Assembly (NCBI GenBank): GCA_020722645.1
Contig: DYKL01000090.1
Coordinates: forward strand, 1 to 10,772
From: Acetofilamentum sp.
Lineage (GTDB): Bacteria; Bacteroidota; Bacteroidia; Bacteroidales; JAFGUD01
Reading direction: 5' to 3'
DNA length: 10,772 nucleotides
Shown: one piece after another, positions 1 through 6,710 of the stretch
Layout: every line of letters starts with the position of its first letter
Position numbering within the stretch: the first letter of the stretch is position 1
Notes under the pieces: generated by a model
Told to the model about the DNA's origin: nothing
Database searches by the model: none
The model's input: the letters and a program-made list of their open reading frames with translations, nothing else
Position numbers and translations under genes: made by a program

Positions 1-98
1 TTATACCAAACATTAAAATTTGTTACCAACATTCTTTAATAAAAGAGCCAAAAAAGATAATTATTCCATCTTAATATTAAGGAAAAGAAAAATATTTT

Positions 99-134
99 TT
101 TGAAATTTTATTAGTAATCAGACAACTAATTTTG
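99..134 (+). promoter_or_regulatory. candidate Bacteroidota-type promoter for the T9SS type A cargo gene
   Basis: A TAATTTTG box at 127-134 matches the Bacteroidota -7 consensus TAnnTTTG. A TTTG at 99-102 could be the -33 element, but the 24-nt spacing is a little longer than the usual 19-21. The box lies 46 nt before the ATG at 181. A 12-bp palindrome, CTTAATATTAAG, sits further upstream at 70-81. No gene is visible in 1-180. Confidence 0.35.
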
Positions 135-180
135 GATTTTGATTGTCCTTTATAAAATCAGAACCCCAAAATTTATTGCC

Positions 181-213
181 ATGAAAAAAAATATACTTTT
201 TTAGTTATTTCCT
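181..213 (+). other. out-of-frame native start and signal-peptide segment (one-base deficit in A8/T6 tracts)
   Basis: The ATG at 181 opens a frame that ends at TAG 202-204 after seven codons. Between them lie a run of eight A (184-191) and a run of six T (197-202). Adding one T to the T run joins this ATG to the long downstream frame and gives a textbook lipid-free signal peptide: MKKN, then a hydrophobic core ILFLVISFLFFITL, then QNNLLAQ. Adding one A to the A run also restores the frame (MKKKYTFLVISF...). The gene is therefore either switched off by homopolymer slippage, rescued by transcriptional slippage, or affected by a sequencing or assembly error. Confidence 0.8.
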
Positions 214-215
214 TT

Positions 216-1493
216 TTGTTTTTTATTACTCTGCAAAATAATCTTCTTGCTCAGGTAAATGCCGGCGAAGATCAGGAAATCTGTGTTGACACTGCTATTA
301 TGCACGCAACAAATCCTTTTCCTCAAACAGGATACTGGGAGTTGATTTCAGGTGCGGCAACTATTGAAAATTCAACTTTATACAACACAAAAGTTATCAA
401 TATTGCACAAGGCGAAAATATTTTCAGGTGGGTGGTTGGTGCTTTTTCTGATACGGTAGTTATTACGAATAATAGTTTTGAAGTTGATGCCGGTGATTTT
501 CAGTGGGTTATGTTACCAAATGCTTATTTGAATGCAACAGAAATTCCAAATACTATTGGAACATGGTCTGTAGCATACGGTTCAGGTGAATTTGAAAATT
601 CCAATAGTGGGTCAAGTTTTGTTAACAATATAAATTTTTGGAACAATGATTTTGTTTGGACAATTTATAATCCCCAAACTGGATGTTCAAATTCAGATAC
701 TGTTGTAATATTTTTTTATAGTATAGATGAAGGTCCTTCTTTGCCTATTTATTTATGTTCAGACACTACAACAATCGAAGCCTATGAAATTCCGGATTTT
801 ACAACTTTTTGGTCTGTACATTTTGGATTTTGCAGATTTGAAGATTCAACTTCTGTGAAAACTCATATTTATGATATTTCAATAGGTCTTAACATAGTAG
901 CGTGGAATATAAGTAAAAACGGATATCTTGTTAAGGATACTACTTATATTTATAATTATAACTTTGAATTGGATGCCGGTACTGATACAATAATCAATGA
1001 AAATAATTTTATTTTAAGCGGTTCAGAACCGTTAAATACTCCTTTTAATATGAATTGGTTAGGAGAGTGGTCTTTGATTGATGGTTTCGGAGATATTCAA
1101 GAGCCTTCAAATTTGATAACTAATGTAACAGATTTGAATGAAGGTGAAAATATTTTTGAGTGGTTTGTTCAATTTTCATTTTCTGATTTTTATTGTTATC
1201 ACTCTGATACTGTTTCAATAACCTTTAATCCCCTTTATTTTGAAGATAATTCACAAAAATTTTTTGTTTTCCCAAATCCATCTTCCGGTTTGTTCACAAT
1301 CAAAAGTCCGATTTTTGAAAATGATGTAACTATTGAAATAATTGATTCAAAAGGTTTAAAAATTAATTACAAAACATCTGAACATCAGGTAAATACGTTA
1401 AATTTTGATTTGTCGGGTAATCCTTCGGGAGTATATTTTATTAAAATTCAAAGCGAAAAAGAAGTTATTATAAAAAAGGTGGTGTTGGAGTAA
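216..1493 (+). CDS. secreted protein with T9SS type A sorting domain, N-terminus frameshifted
   Basis: This is a probable cell-surface or secreted protein exported by Sec and then by the type IX secretion system. Residues about 14-340 form four related modules of about 80 residues. Most open with a [VL]DAG-like strand (N15-A16-G17, D91-A92-G93, D253-A254-G255), carry a G-x-W motif and close with an F-x-W then SDTV strand (F70-x-W72, S78DTVVIT; S160DTVVI; F314-x-W316, S330DTVSIT). This is the usual Ig/PKD-like repeat pattern of Bacteroidota adhesins. Residues 346-425 are a type A C-terminal sorting domain (TIGR04183-like): FVFPNPSSGLFTI at 350, then IEIIDSKG, then GVYFIKI and a final KKVVLE. 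The TTG at 216 is only the first start-like codon in frame and would leave a truncated signal peptide. The natural start is almost certainly the ATG at 181, now out of frame. The ligand or substrate cannot be inferred. Confidence 0.85.
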   Translation: MFFITLQNNLLAQVNAGEDQEICVDTAIMHATNPFPQTGYWELISGAATIENSTLYNTKVINIAQGENIFRWVVGAFSDTVVITNNSFEVDAGDFQWVMLPNAYLNATEIPNTIGTWSVAYGSGEFENSNSGSSFVNNINFWNNDFVWTIYNPQTGCSNSDTVVIFFYSIDEGPSLPIYLCSDTTTIEAYEIPDFTTFWSVHFGFCRFEDSTSVKTHIYDISIGLNIVAWNISKNGYLVKDTTYIYNYNFELDAGTDTIINENNFILSGSEPLNTPFNMNWLGEWSLIDGFGDIQEPSNLITNVTDLNEGENIFEWFVQFSFSDFYCYHSDTVSITFNPLYFEDNSQKFFVFPNPSSGLFTIKSPIFENDVTIEIIDSKGLKINYKTSEHQVNTLNFDLSGNPSGVYFIKIQSEKEVIIKKVVLE

Positions 1494-1515
1494 AAAAAAA
1501 AATCTGGATAAACTA

Positions 1516-1537
1516 ACAAATTGATTTGTAATTTTTT
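1516..1537 (+). terminator. weak candidate terminator after the T9SS type A cargo
   Basis: The inverted repeat ACAAAT-TG-ATTTGT (1516-1529) is followed by AA and six T. The stem is almost all A/T pairs and the 2-nt centre forces a shorter real stem. A wider AATCTG (1501-1506) / CAGATT (1538-1543) pair encloses it. The site lies in the 102-nt gap between two convergent genes. The strength is doubtful. Confidence 0.3.
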
Positions 1538-1595
1538 CAGATTGTAAAACAAAAAAGTGTGAGAAAGCTGAACTCAAGTTATAAATGCAATTTTA

Positions 1596-4046
1596 TTAAA
1601 GATCGCTACGATAAATATCAACATGCCCGGACATAATTTTTTTTTTTTCCTGATTTTGAAAGATGTAATAGTATGTTCCGTCAGGCAAATTGTCGCCGTT
1701 CCAGTCGTTTTTGTAATGGTCTGACTGATACACCAATTGCCCCCAACGATTGTAGATTAAAAGTTGCCAGACATCATATTTTATGCCTTTGATGTAAAAA
1801 ATTTCATTTAATCCGTCATTATTTGGCGTAAAAATATTCGGAATATCAACTTCGCCGCAATATTCAAATTCCACATAAACTGCATCTGCATCTGTTCCGC
1901 ATATATTTGTTGAATATAATATGTATGTTCCTGTCTGACTGACTTCTATAAAATTTGCGGTGCTGCCGTCACTCCACAAATATTCACAATTAATCGGATT
2001 TGCATACAAAATTATTATTTCATCTTCGCATAACAATGTGTCATTACCCAGATAAACATCAGGAAAATCAACAGATTCGACATTTATTGTATCGGAAAAC
2101 TCACAAAAATTACTGTCAATTATTTTTAACCAATATTGACCTTCATTATTTACAACATAATAATTATTTGTTGTTGAATCAGACCATAAATAATGCCCTT
2201 CAATATTGGGATTCAAGGATATTTGAGTTTCAGGACACAAAATTGTATCATTACCTAAGTCAAAAACCGGTAATAAATATTCTGAAATGCTTATTGTATC
2301 TGCATTTTTGCAGCTCAGACTGTCTGTTATCTGCAAAATGTATGTTCCTGATTGTTTAACAATAATTGAATTGGTTGTATCTCCGGTATTCCATAAAAAA
2401 TGTGCATTTTCATATTCCACCGAAACTAAAACTGAATCATAACTGCAAAAACCTGTGTCAGTGCCGATATTAAACTCGGGAATCGGGCTTGTAGATATAA
2501 TAATTGAATCTGAATTAAAGCAAAAAGTGTAGTTATTAACAACTTCAACCGAATAAAAACCGGCTTCATTTATCCAAATAACGGAATCAATTGATGAATT
2601 GTTCCACGAATATGAACAATTAAGGTTATAAGCATCAAGCAAAAGTGAATCACCTGAACAAATAAGAGTATCAGCACCTAATTCCACTTCTGGCAAAGGG
2701 TTAATCTGAATAATTCTGTGTTTGTCGTAATCAACGCCATTACGCCATATAACAATGTTCACATCATACAGACCGGGTAAAAGATAGAGATGTTTCGGGT
2801 AAAAATCTTGGCTTGTATTTTCGGCAGAGAGCGGATCGCCAAAATCCCAAAAAACAGAGTCAATTCCTACTGTATCTTGCAAAAAAAACAAAGTACTGTC
2901 CCCGTAACAATAATTAATATACTGAAAATCAGGGGGCAAAAAATATGTTTGAATAAAATCAGGCAAGCCCATTCTGCTTTGTCTGCCCAATAAGTATAAA
3001 CCATTTAGTTCAAAATTACAATCAATACCGCTTTCTGTAGGGTTATTAACAACTCCCAGATAATCGCTGTACTCATGAGCAAGGTATAATTTGCCGTCGG
3101 TAGCAAGCTGAACTGCCCCAAAAAAATTACTTGTGGGTGAAGTACCTATTTCAACAATTGAATTTATTATATCATCTGGATTATCAGAAGTAATATCAGC
3201 CTGATACAACGAAAACATTGATGTCATATACAATTTTGTTGCATCTGGCGAAAACTCAACTCCGTAGGGCGAACCCGGGGCTGGAATTGTTATAGGATTA
3301 GTAATTTCACCTGTTTCATTATTAAAATCAAAAAGCTCAAAAATCATTGAAACCTGTATAGCAGAAGCTATTCGTGACCCATCTGGAGAAACTCTCATAT
3401 ATCCGACTGCATTATTTCCGTGCAAACCTATATCAGCGTGGGTCGCTCCAATTTCAAATATCTGCGGAATCGTATCCACTCCGTCGGGCGTTACTATGTA
3501 AACAAAAAAGGAATCTGTTTCCCAACCGTGAGTTATAACCCAAAAATCAGTATTATTTTTATGTCTTATTGCCGTAACCTTCTCAGATACGGGCGTTACA
3601 AGCTGATGATTTTTTTCGGTAATTGCACCCAGACCATTGTTGTAATTGATATTAACTAACGAATAACAAAGTCCGTAATCACCTCCTTCCGCATCAACAG
3701 TAAAAATAAAGTATAAAGAATCGTGTTCAGGGTAAGGGATAATTATAGCAGATTCGGTAGAACTTGGATGACCGTTCAAATCAAAACCATTATCCATAGG
3801 CTGATGCGATGCATTCCAGACACTGTCGCCATCGGTATAAAGAATCAGTTCACCGTATCTGTTGCAGAAACTTGCAACGCCTTCCCATCGGTTAATTCTG
3901 CCATCGGTTACAGGAATTGCTGCACCTGTGTTAAAATTTACTCCGGCATAAGTTCCAAAATACCAAATATTTGCCTCTCGTTGTGCAAATGAATCTGAAA
4001 AAACAAAAAAAAGAAAAAATATTATTACAATTTTTTTGTAATTCAT
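1596..4046 (-). CDS. secreted PKD/Ig-repeat protein with T9SS type B (gliding-motility-associated) sorting domain
   Basis: This is a large secreted or surface-anchored protein. A signal peptide is evident: MNYKK, then IVIIFFLFFVF, then SDSFAQ (residues 1-22). Residues about 23-370 begin REANIWYFG and contain repeated strand motifs (LILYTDGDSVWN at 67, VSPDGSRIA at 219, FSPDATKLYM at 265, LATDGKLYLA at 314) typical of a WD40-like beta-propeller in Bacteroidota surface proteins. Residues about 378-450 are PKD-like (VFWDFGDP at 398). Four Ig-like repeats follow, each starting LG-x-DT-x-LC or a close variant: V454-, F526-, F596- and V664-. Residues about 731-816 are the type B sorting domain (TIGR04131-like): IPNIFTPNNDGLNE at 735, IYNRWGQLVYQS at 764, WNGDNLPDGTYYY at 782. 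The ATG start gives an ideal signal peptide. It converges with the type A cargo gene. The function is probably adhesion or matrix binding, but the substrate is unknown. Confidence 0.93.
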   Translation of the reverse strand: MNYKKIVIIFFLFFVFSDSFAQREANIWYFGTYAGVNFNTGAAIPVTDGRINRWEGVASFCNRYGELILYTDGDSVWNASHQPMDNGFDLNGHPSSTESAIIIPYPEHDSLYFIFTVDAEGGDYGLCYSLVNINYNNGLGAITEKNHQLVTPVSEKVTAIRHKNNTDFWVITHGWETDSFFVYIVTPDGVDTIPQIFEIGATHADIGLHGNNAVGYMRVSPDGSRIASAIQVSMIFELFDFNNETGEITNPITIPAPGSPYGVEFSPDATKLYMTSMFSLYQADITSDNPDDIINSIVEIGTSPTSNFFGAVQLATDGKLYLAHEYSDYLGVVNNPTESGIDCNFELNGLYLLGRQSRMGLPDFIQTYFLPPDFQYINYCYGDSTLFFLQDTVGIDSVFWDFGDPLSAENTSQDFYPKHLYLLPGLYDVNIVIWRNGVDYDKHRIIQINPLPEVELGADTLICSGDSLLLDAYNLNCSYSWNNSSIDSVIWINEAGFYSVEVVNNYTFCFNSDSIIISTSPIPEFNIGTDTGFCSYDSVLVSVEYENAHFLWNTGDTTNSIIVKQSGTYILQITDSLSCKNADTISISEYLLPVFDLGNDTILCPETQISLNPNIEGHYLWSDSTTNNYYVVNNEGQYWLKIIDSNFCEFSDTINVESVDFPDVYLGNDTLLCEDEIIILYANPINCEYLWSDGSTANFIEVSQTGTYILYSTNICGTDADAVYVEFEYCGEVDIPNIFTPNNDGLNEIFYIKGIKYDVWQLLIYNRWGQLVYQSDHYKNDWNGDNLPDGTYYYIFQNQEKKKIMSGHVDIYRSDL

Positions 4047-4073
4047 TCAAAAATAAAATCATTTTTACATAGA

Positions 4074-4081
4074 CAAAAATA
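4074..4081 (-). promoter_or_regulatory. candidate -7 box for the T9SS type B cargo gene
   Basis: The - strand reads TATTTTTG, an exact TAnnTTTG match, 27 nt before the ATG at 4046. No clear TTG -33 element lies 19-21 nt upstream, so the call rests on one box. It lies in a 127-nt divergent intergenic region shared with the YbjQ-family gene. Confidence 0.4.
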
Positions 4082-4138
4082 ATTTATTTTAGTTTGCTAA
4101 AAAAATAAAAAAATGAATTAAAAATTTCAAAATTCATC

Positions 4139-4146
4139 TAAATTTG
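4139..4146 (+). promoter_or_regulatory. candidate -7 box for the YbjQ-family gene
   Basis: TAAATTTG matches TAnnTTTG and lies 27 nt before the ATG at 4174. This is about the same distance as the box of the divergent neighbour. No convincing -33 TTTG is present. If the box is real, the transcript starts near 4152, which argues against the upstream TTG at 4144 as a start codon. Confidence 0.4.
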
Positions 4147-4173
4147 TCGATTATTAACCAAAAAATTACAACT

Positions 4174-4488
4174 ATGATAGTTACAACAACAGAAACAATT
4201 CCGGGAAAACAAATAGTAGAAATACTTGGTATTGCAAGAGGCAGTACAGTAAGAGCAAGAAATATAGGACACGATATTTTTGCAGGTTTAAAAAACATTG
4301 TCGGCGGCGAAATTTCTGAATATACAAAATTGCAGGCAGAATCAAGGGAACAGGCTTTTCAAAGAATGGTTGATGATGCAGAAAGATTAGGTGCTGATGC
4401 AATTATTACAGTGCGTTTTGCAACATCTGTCATTATGCAAGGGGCTTCGGAAATGTTAGCTTATGGTACAGCAGTTAAAATTCAGTAA
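4174..4488 (+). CDS. YbjQ/UPF0145 family protein
   Basis: This 104-residue protein of the YbjQ/UPF0145 family (PF01906, often named a heavy-metal-binding domain) is close to the usual family length of about 105. It shows the family order: an opening MIVTTTETIPGKQIVEILG, then GIARGSTVRARNIGHDI, FAGLKNIVGGEISEYT, a helix with AFQRMVDDAERLGADAI, and a closing SEMLAYGTAVKI strand. Family members are small cytosolic proteins that form ring-like oligomers in crystals. Their role is not established, and metal binding is an inference from the name. A longer reading from TTG 4144 adds ten residues unlike the family, so ATG 4174 is preferred. It is followed 3 nt later by a one-helix membrane peptide, probably on the same transcript. 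Confidence 0.9.
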   Translation: MIVTTTETIPGKQIVEILGIARGSTVRARNIGHDIFAGLKNIVGGEISEYTKLQAESREQAFQRMVDDAERLGADAIITVRFATSVIMQGASEMLAYGTAVKIQ

Positions 4489-4491
4489 TTT

Positions 4492-4626
4492 ATGGAAAAA
4501 ATAGCTGCAATTGTAATTAGCTTCTATGGTCTTGGAGCTTTGTTCGTTATAGTATCAATAATTGTGCTGATTATTCTTCGTGTAAAAAATAAAAATAAAG
4601 AAAAATTTGAGAGACGCGATAATTGA
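4492..4626 (+). CDS. 44-aa single-pass membrane peptide
   Basis: An ATG 3 nt after the stop of the YbjQ-family gene opens a 44-residue frame ending at TGA 4624-4626. The translation starts MEKIAAIVISFYGLGALFV. Residues about 5-29 form one continuous hydrophobic helix. Residues 30-44 are strongly charged (R30, then KNKNKEKFERRDN), which by the positive-inside rule would face the cytosol. The tight spacing and clean membrane-anchor pattern make translation plausible. No family is recognised. It might be a small partner or anchor of the YbjQ-like protein, but this is inferred only from position. Confidence 0.6.
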   Translation: MEKIAAIVISFYGLGALFVIVSIIVLIILRVKNKNKEKFERRDN

Positions 4627-4736
4627 GTTTATAGAAATTAATAAATTATTACATTGTTAAATTATTGGATTACGCCTAAAAAATTGTCGATTTGTCGAGT
4701 TTATTAGTTATTAAGTTTCAAATTTATCAATTAACA

Positions 4737-4774
4737 CAATGTAACAATGACAACAATGAAACAATGTTGCAATG
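4737..4774 (+). repeat. five CAATG repeats ending in the glycosyltransferase start codon
   Basis: CAATG occurs at 4737, 4745, 4754, 4762 and 4770, with spacings of 8, 9, 8 and 8 nt. The last contains the ATG (4772) of the glycosyltransferase gene. Each repeat creates an ATG: the one at 4739 stops at once, and the one at 4747 opens an 18-codon frame that overlaps the gene and ends at 4803. The rest of 4627-4736 is AT-rich, with a doubled TTGTCGA (4684 and 4692) and no good TAnnTTTG box. Confidence 0.6.
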
Positions 4775-5512
4775 AAATTAACGGTTATAACAATAGTTTT
4801 TAACGACAGAATAAATTTAGAAAAGACCATAAATTCAGTATTATCGCAGACAAATCAAAATATTGAATATATAATTATTGACGGTGCTTCGACTGACGGC
4901 ACAGTTGATGTTATAAAAAAATATAACAATAAAATAAGTTTTTGGCAAAGTGAACCGGACAAAGGTTTGTACGATGCAATGAACAAAGGCTTGGAAAAAG
5001 CAACAGGCGATTATTTGTGCTTTTTAAATTCAGGCGATTTGTTTTACGACGATACAACCGTTGAAAAAATATTCAATTCCTCTGATAAAAAAGTTGATGT
5101 TTTTTACGGAGAAACTGTCATAATTGATAATTCCGGCAAAATTAAAGGTAGCAGAAGATTAGCTGCACCGGATGAACTGAATTGGAAATCGTTTAAAAAC
5201 GGTATGCTTGTGAGTCATCAGGCGTTTATTCCGTCAAAAGAATTAACTTCTAAGTATGACTTAAAATATAAATATTCTTCTGATTTTGACTGGTGTATCA
5301 GAATTTTAAAAAAGGCAGAAAGTATTTGCAATGTTAATCAAAACATTATCAGATATTTAGACGGTGGATTGACAAAAAAACGTTTGATTAAAAGTTTGAG
5401 AGAAAGATTTAGAATTATGGTAAAAAACTATGGTTTTTTCACCACAATTTGGATACATATCAGAAATGGCGTAAAATTCAGCTTTTTTGTGCTGAAAAAA
5501 AGGTGGTTTTAA
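4772..5512 (+). CDS. family 2 glycosyltransferase (GT-A fold)
   Basis: This cytosolic glycosyltransferase transfers a sugar from a nucleotide-sugar donor, most likely in surface polysaccharide or glycolipid assembly. The 246 residues show the GT2 layout of the WfgS-like group: an opening strand MKLTVITIVFND, NSVLSQT at 21, the nucleotide-binding IIDGASTDGT (35-44), SEPDKGLYDAMNKGL (60-74), and LNSGD (85-89) at the position of the metal-binding D-x-D. These are followed by SHQAFIP (148-154) and SDFDWCIR (170-177), the equivalent of the acceptor/catalytic-base region. The tail is basic and aromatic with no clear membrane helix, so peripheral membrane contact is possible. The length is normal. 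The acceptor and donor cannot be told from the sequence. Its stop codon overlaps the stop of the opposite-strand gene by 4 nt. A 6-bp hairpin (TTCAGC 5477 / GCTGAA 5491) lies inside its 3' end. Confidence 0.93.
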   Translation: MKLTVITIVFNDRINLEKTINSVLSQTNQNIEYIIIDGASTDGTVDVIKKYNNKISFWQSEPDKGLYDAMNKGLEKATGDYLCFLNSGDLFYDDTTVEKIFNSSDKKVDVFYGETVIIDNSGKIKGSRRLAAPDELNWKSFKNGMLVSHQAFIPSKELTSKYDLKYKYSSDFDWCIRILKKAESICNVNQNIIRYLDGGLTKKRLIKSLRERFRIMVKNYGFFTTIWIHIRNGVKFSFFVLKKRWF

Positions 5513-5805
5513 CCTATTTCAAACTCTTTATGATAAATTTTATTTTTTTTAAACAATTCTATAGAAACCCAATATATCTGATTTTCCCAATATTTTATAA
5601 TTTTTTCACTATCAAAAATCATTAGTCCATCAACATCAATTTCCTCAAAATCACTTCTTTCTCCCATTGTAGAAGTATAAAAATCGGTGATTATTTTCAT
5701 TGTTTGATTTGCAATTGAATTAGCATTTTCTAAATCTGTTGCTACACCCCTTACAACATTTTCTTCGCCCCAGTTATTCCCGCTTTGTATTACATAAACT
5801 GACAT
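5509..5805 (-). CDS. 98-aa protein of unknown function, last gene of the EAD/KAP cluster
   Basis: I do not recognise a family with confidence. The protein is soluble and acidic, with no signal peptide or membrane helix. It starts with a short strand MSVYVIQSG, followed by a GVATDLENANSIANQT segment that looks like a strand-helix unit. It has an acidic middle (FEEIDVDG, 53-60) and ends with a W-rich patch (YWENQIYWVSIELF, 72-85). The plan of an opening YVI strand, an 'A-x-x-x-A' helix and a late W-x-x-E-x-F strand resembles small phage and plasmid proteins of the DUF7336 kind, but this is a weak impression. It starts 3 nt after the stop of the EAD11-like gene (TAA-AAA-ATG), so the two are almost surely co-translated. 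Its TTAA stop region is shared with the convergent glycosyltransferase. Possible roles include a regulator or inhibitor of the cluster; none is shown. Confidence 0.75.
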   Translation of the reverse strand: MSVYVIQSGNNWGEENVVRGVATDLENANSIANQTMKIITDFYTSTMGERSDFEEIDVDGLMIFDSEKIIKYWENQIYWVSIELFKKNKIYHKEFEIG

Positions 5806-5808
5806 TTT

Positions 5809-6417
5809 TTAATTTTCTGGTATAAGTTGTTTCAATTTTTGAGTATAATTAACTACTTGACTGTTAATCCCTTCGATTATGTCGTGATATTTTTTTTCTT
5901 CTTCTTTTGTTTTGGCAGAAAGTTTTAGTTCTTCGTATTTGTGCATCAAATAGGACAATTTACGGATAACATCTTTAAGGTTTTTTTCCTGCTCTTTCAC
6001 TTTGCTAAAGTCTAATTGTTTTGCCGAAGTTTCGTTTAAGTCCAAAAAAAGCTCTTTATCAATCATTTGATTTATTTCAGTCTGCATTTGCTGACTTTCT
6101 TCAACCAGATTGAATTTCAGATTACTGCTCATCTCATCAATAAAATCCCAGTCATCATCTTTAACGCCTACAATTTCATCAGTTATCTCAAGAATATTTA
6201 CAACAAATTTATTAACAGCATAAAAATATGACTGATTGTCAATCTGACTTGTGTTGAAACGTGATTCTAAATTATTGTATTCTGAAAGATTATTTGAAAT
6301 TTTATGTTTTACTTTATCATTTTCTGCATAATTGCTAAGATATTCAATCGCTTTTTTGTAATCACGATTTCGGAGTAAAACTTTTACGGTATTTCTAATA
6401 TTTTGATTATCTGTCAT
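5809..6417 (-). CDS. EAD11-like effector-associated domain protein with helical tail
   Basis: Residues about 8-83 fit the effector-associated domain 11 pattern. This is one of the small all-helical adaptor domains described in NTP-dependent bacterial conflict systems. The visible signature is VKVLLRNRDYKKAIEYLSNY (11-30; the 'G/N-x-D/L-x-x-A-L/I-x-x-L' helix), then NNLSEYNNLESRFN (42-55), then a helix NKFVVNILEITDEIV (69-83). Such domains pair with like domains and couple sensors to effectors. Residues about 95-200 are strongly helical and charged, probably coiled coil (for example KEQEKNLKDVIRKLSYLMHK, 141-160). No enzyme motif, signal peptide or membrane segment is seen, so the protein looks like an adaptor, not an effector. 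It is followed 3 nt later by the 98-aa gene and preceded, after 293 nt, by the LRR-KAP gene. The EAD11 assignment comes from recognising the pattern by eye and needs an HMM test. Confidence 0.75.
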   Translation of the reverse strand: MTDNQNIRNTVKVLLRNRDYKKAIEYLSNYAENDKVKHKISNNLSEYNNLESRFNTSQIDNQSYFYAVNKFVVNILEITDEIVGVKDDDWDFIDEMSSNLKFNLVEESQQMQTEINQMIDKELFLDLNETSAKQLDFSKVKEQEKNLKDVIRKLSYLMHKYEELKLSAKTKEEEKKYHDIIEGINSQVVNYTQKLKQLIPEN

Positions 6418-6710
6418 TTTTTTTATTTAATAAAGTATCAAAAAGTAGTCCAAACTTAACTTATACGAGTAAAATTCTTGTGTTAAAGATAATAAAAAAA
6501 ATTATAAATGTGGATTCTATTTTATTTTTTTTCGACAATTATTAAAGCATAAAAATCACAACATATTATAAAATAAGCACATAAATAACTTATCAACAAA
6601 AAAAGCAGATTTAAAAAATTGATTTTAAGAACTTTTACGAAATAACATAGTTATTATGCTTTTGTTTTAAAACTAATAATTGTTTATTTACTTAATAACT
6701 TTACAAACTC
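6418..6710 (-). promoter_or_regulatory. 293-nt AT-rich spacer with candidate promoter for the EAD11-like gene
   Basis: The - strand reads TAAGTTTG at 6451-6458, an exact TAnnTTTG box 33 nt before the ATG at 6417. No matching -33 TTTG is visible. A short inverted repeat, AATAAC-ATA-GTTATT, lies at 6641-6655 and has no T tract, so it is not a convincing terminator for the LRR-KAP gene. No coding frame of substance is present on either strand. The EAD11-like pair may therefore be transcribed both from its own start and by read-through. Confidence 0.4.

Noticed and set aside
4144..4698. TTGTCGA motif upstream of both the YbjQ-family gene (4144) and the glycosyltransferase gene (4684, 4692)
   Set aside because: The same heptamer also occurs inside the LRR-KAP coding sequence (near 7207 and 8139) and in the 6418-6710 spacer, so it is not specific to promoters.
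6508..6552. 14-codon hydrophobic frame (MWILFYFFSTIIKA) between the LRR-KAP and EAD genes
   Set aside because: It is very short, on the opposite strand to its neighbours, and easily produced by chance in AT-rich DNA. It shows no toxin-antitoxin structure.
6641..6655. AATAAC-ATA-GTTATT inverted repeat downstream of the LRR-KAP gene as a terminator
   Set aside because: The stem is short and AT-rich and is not followed by a T tract on the - strand.
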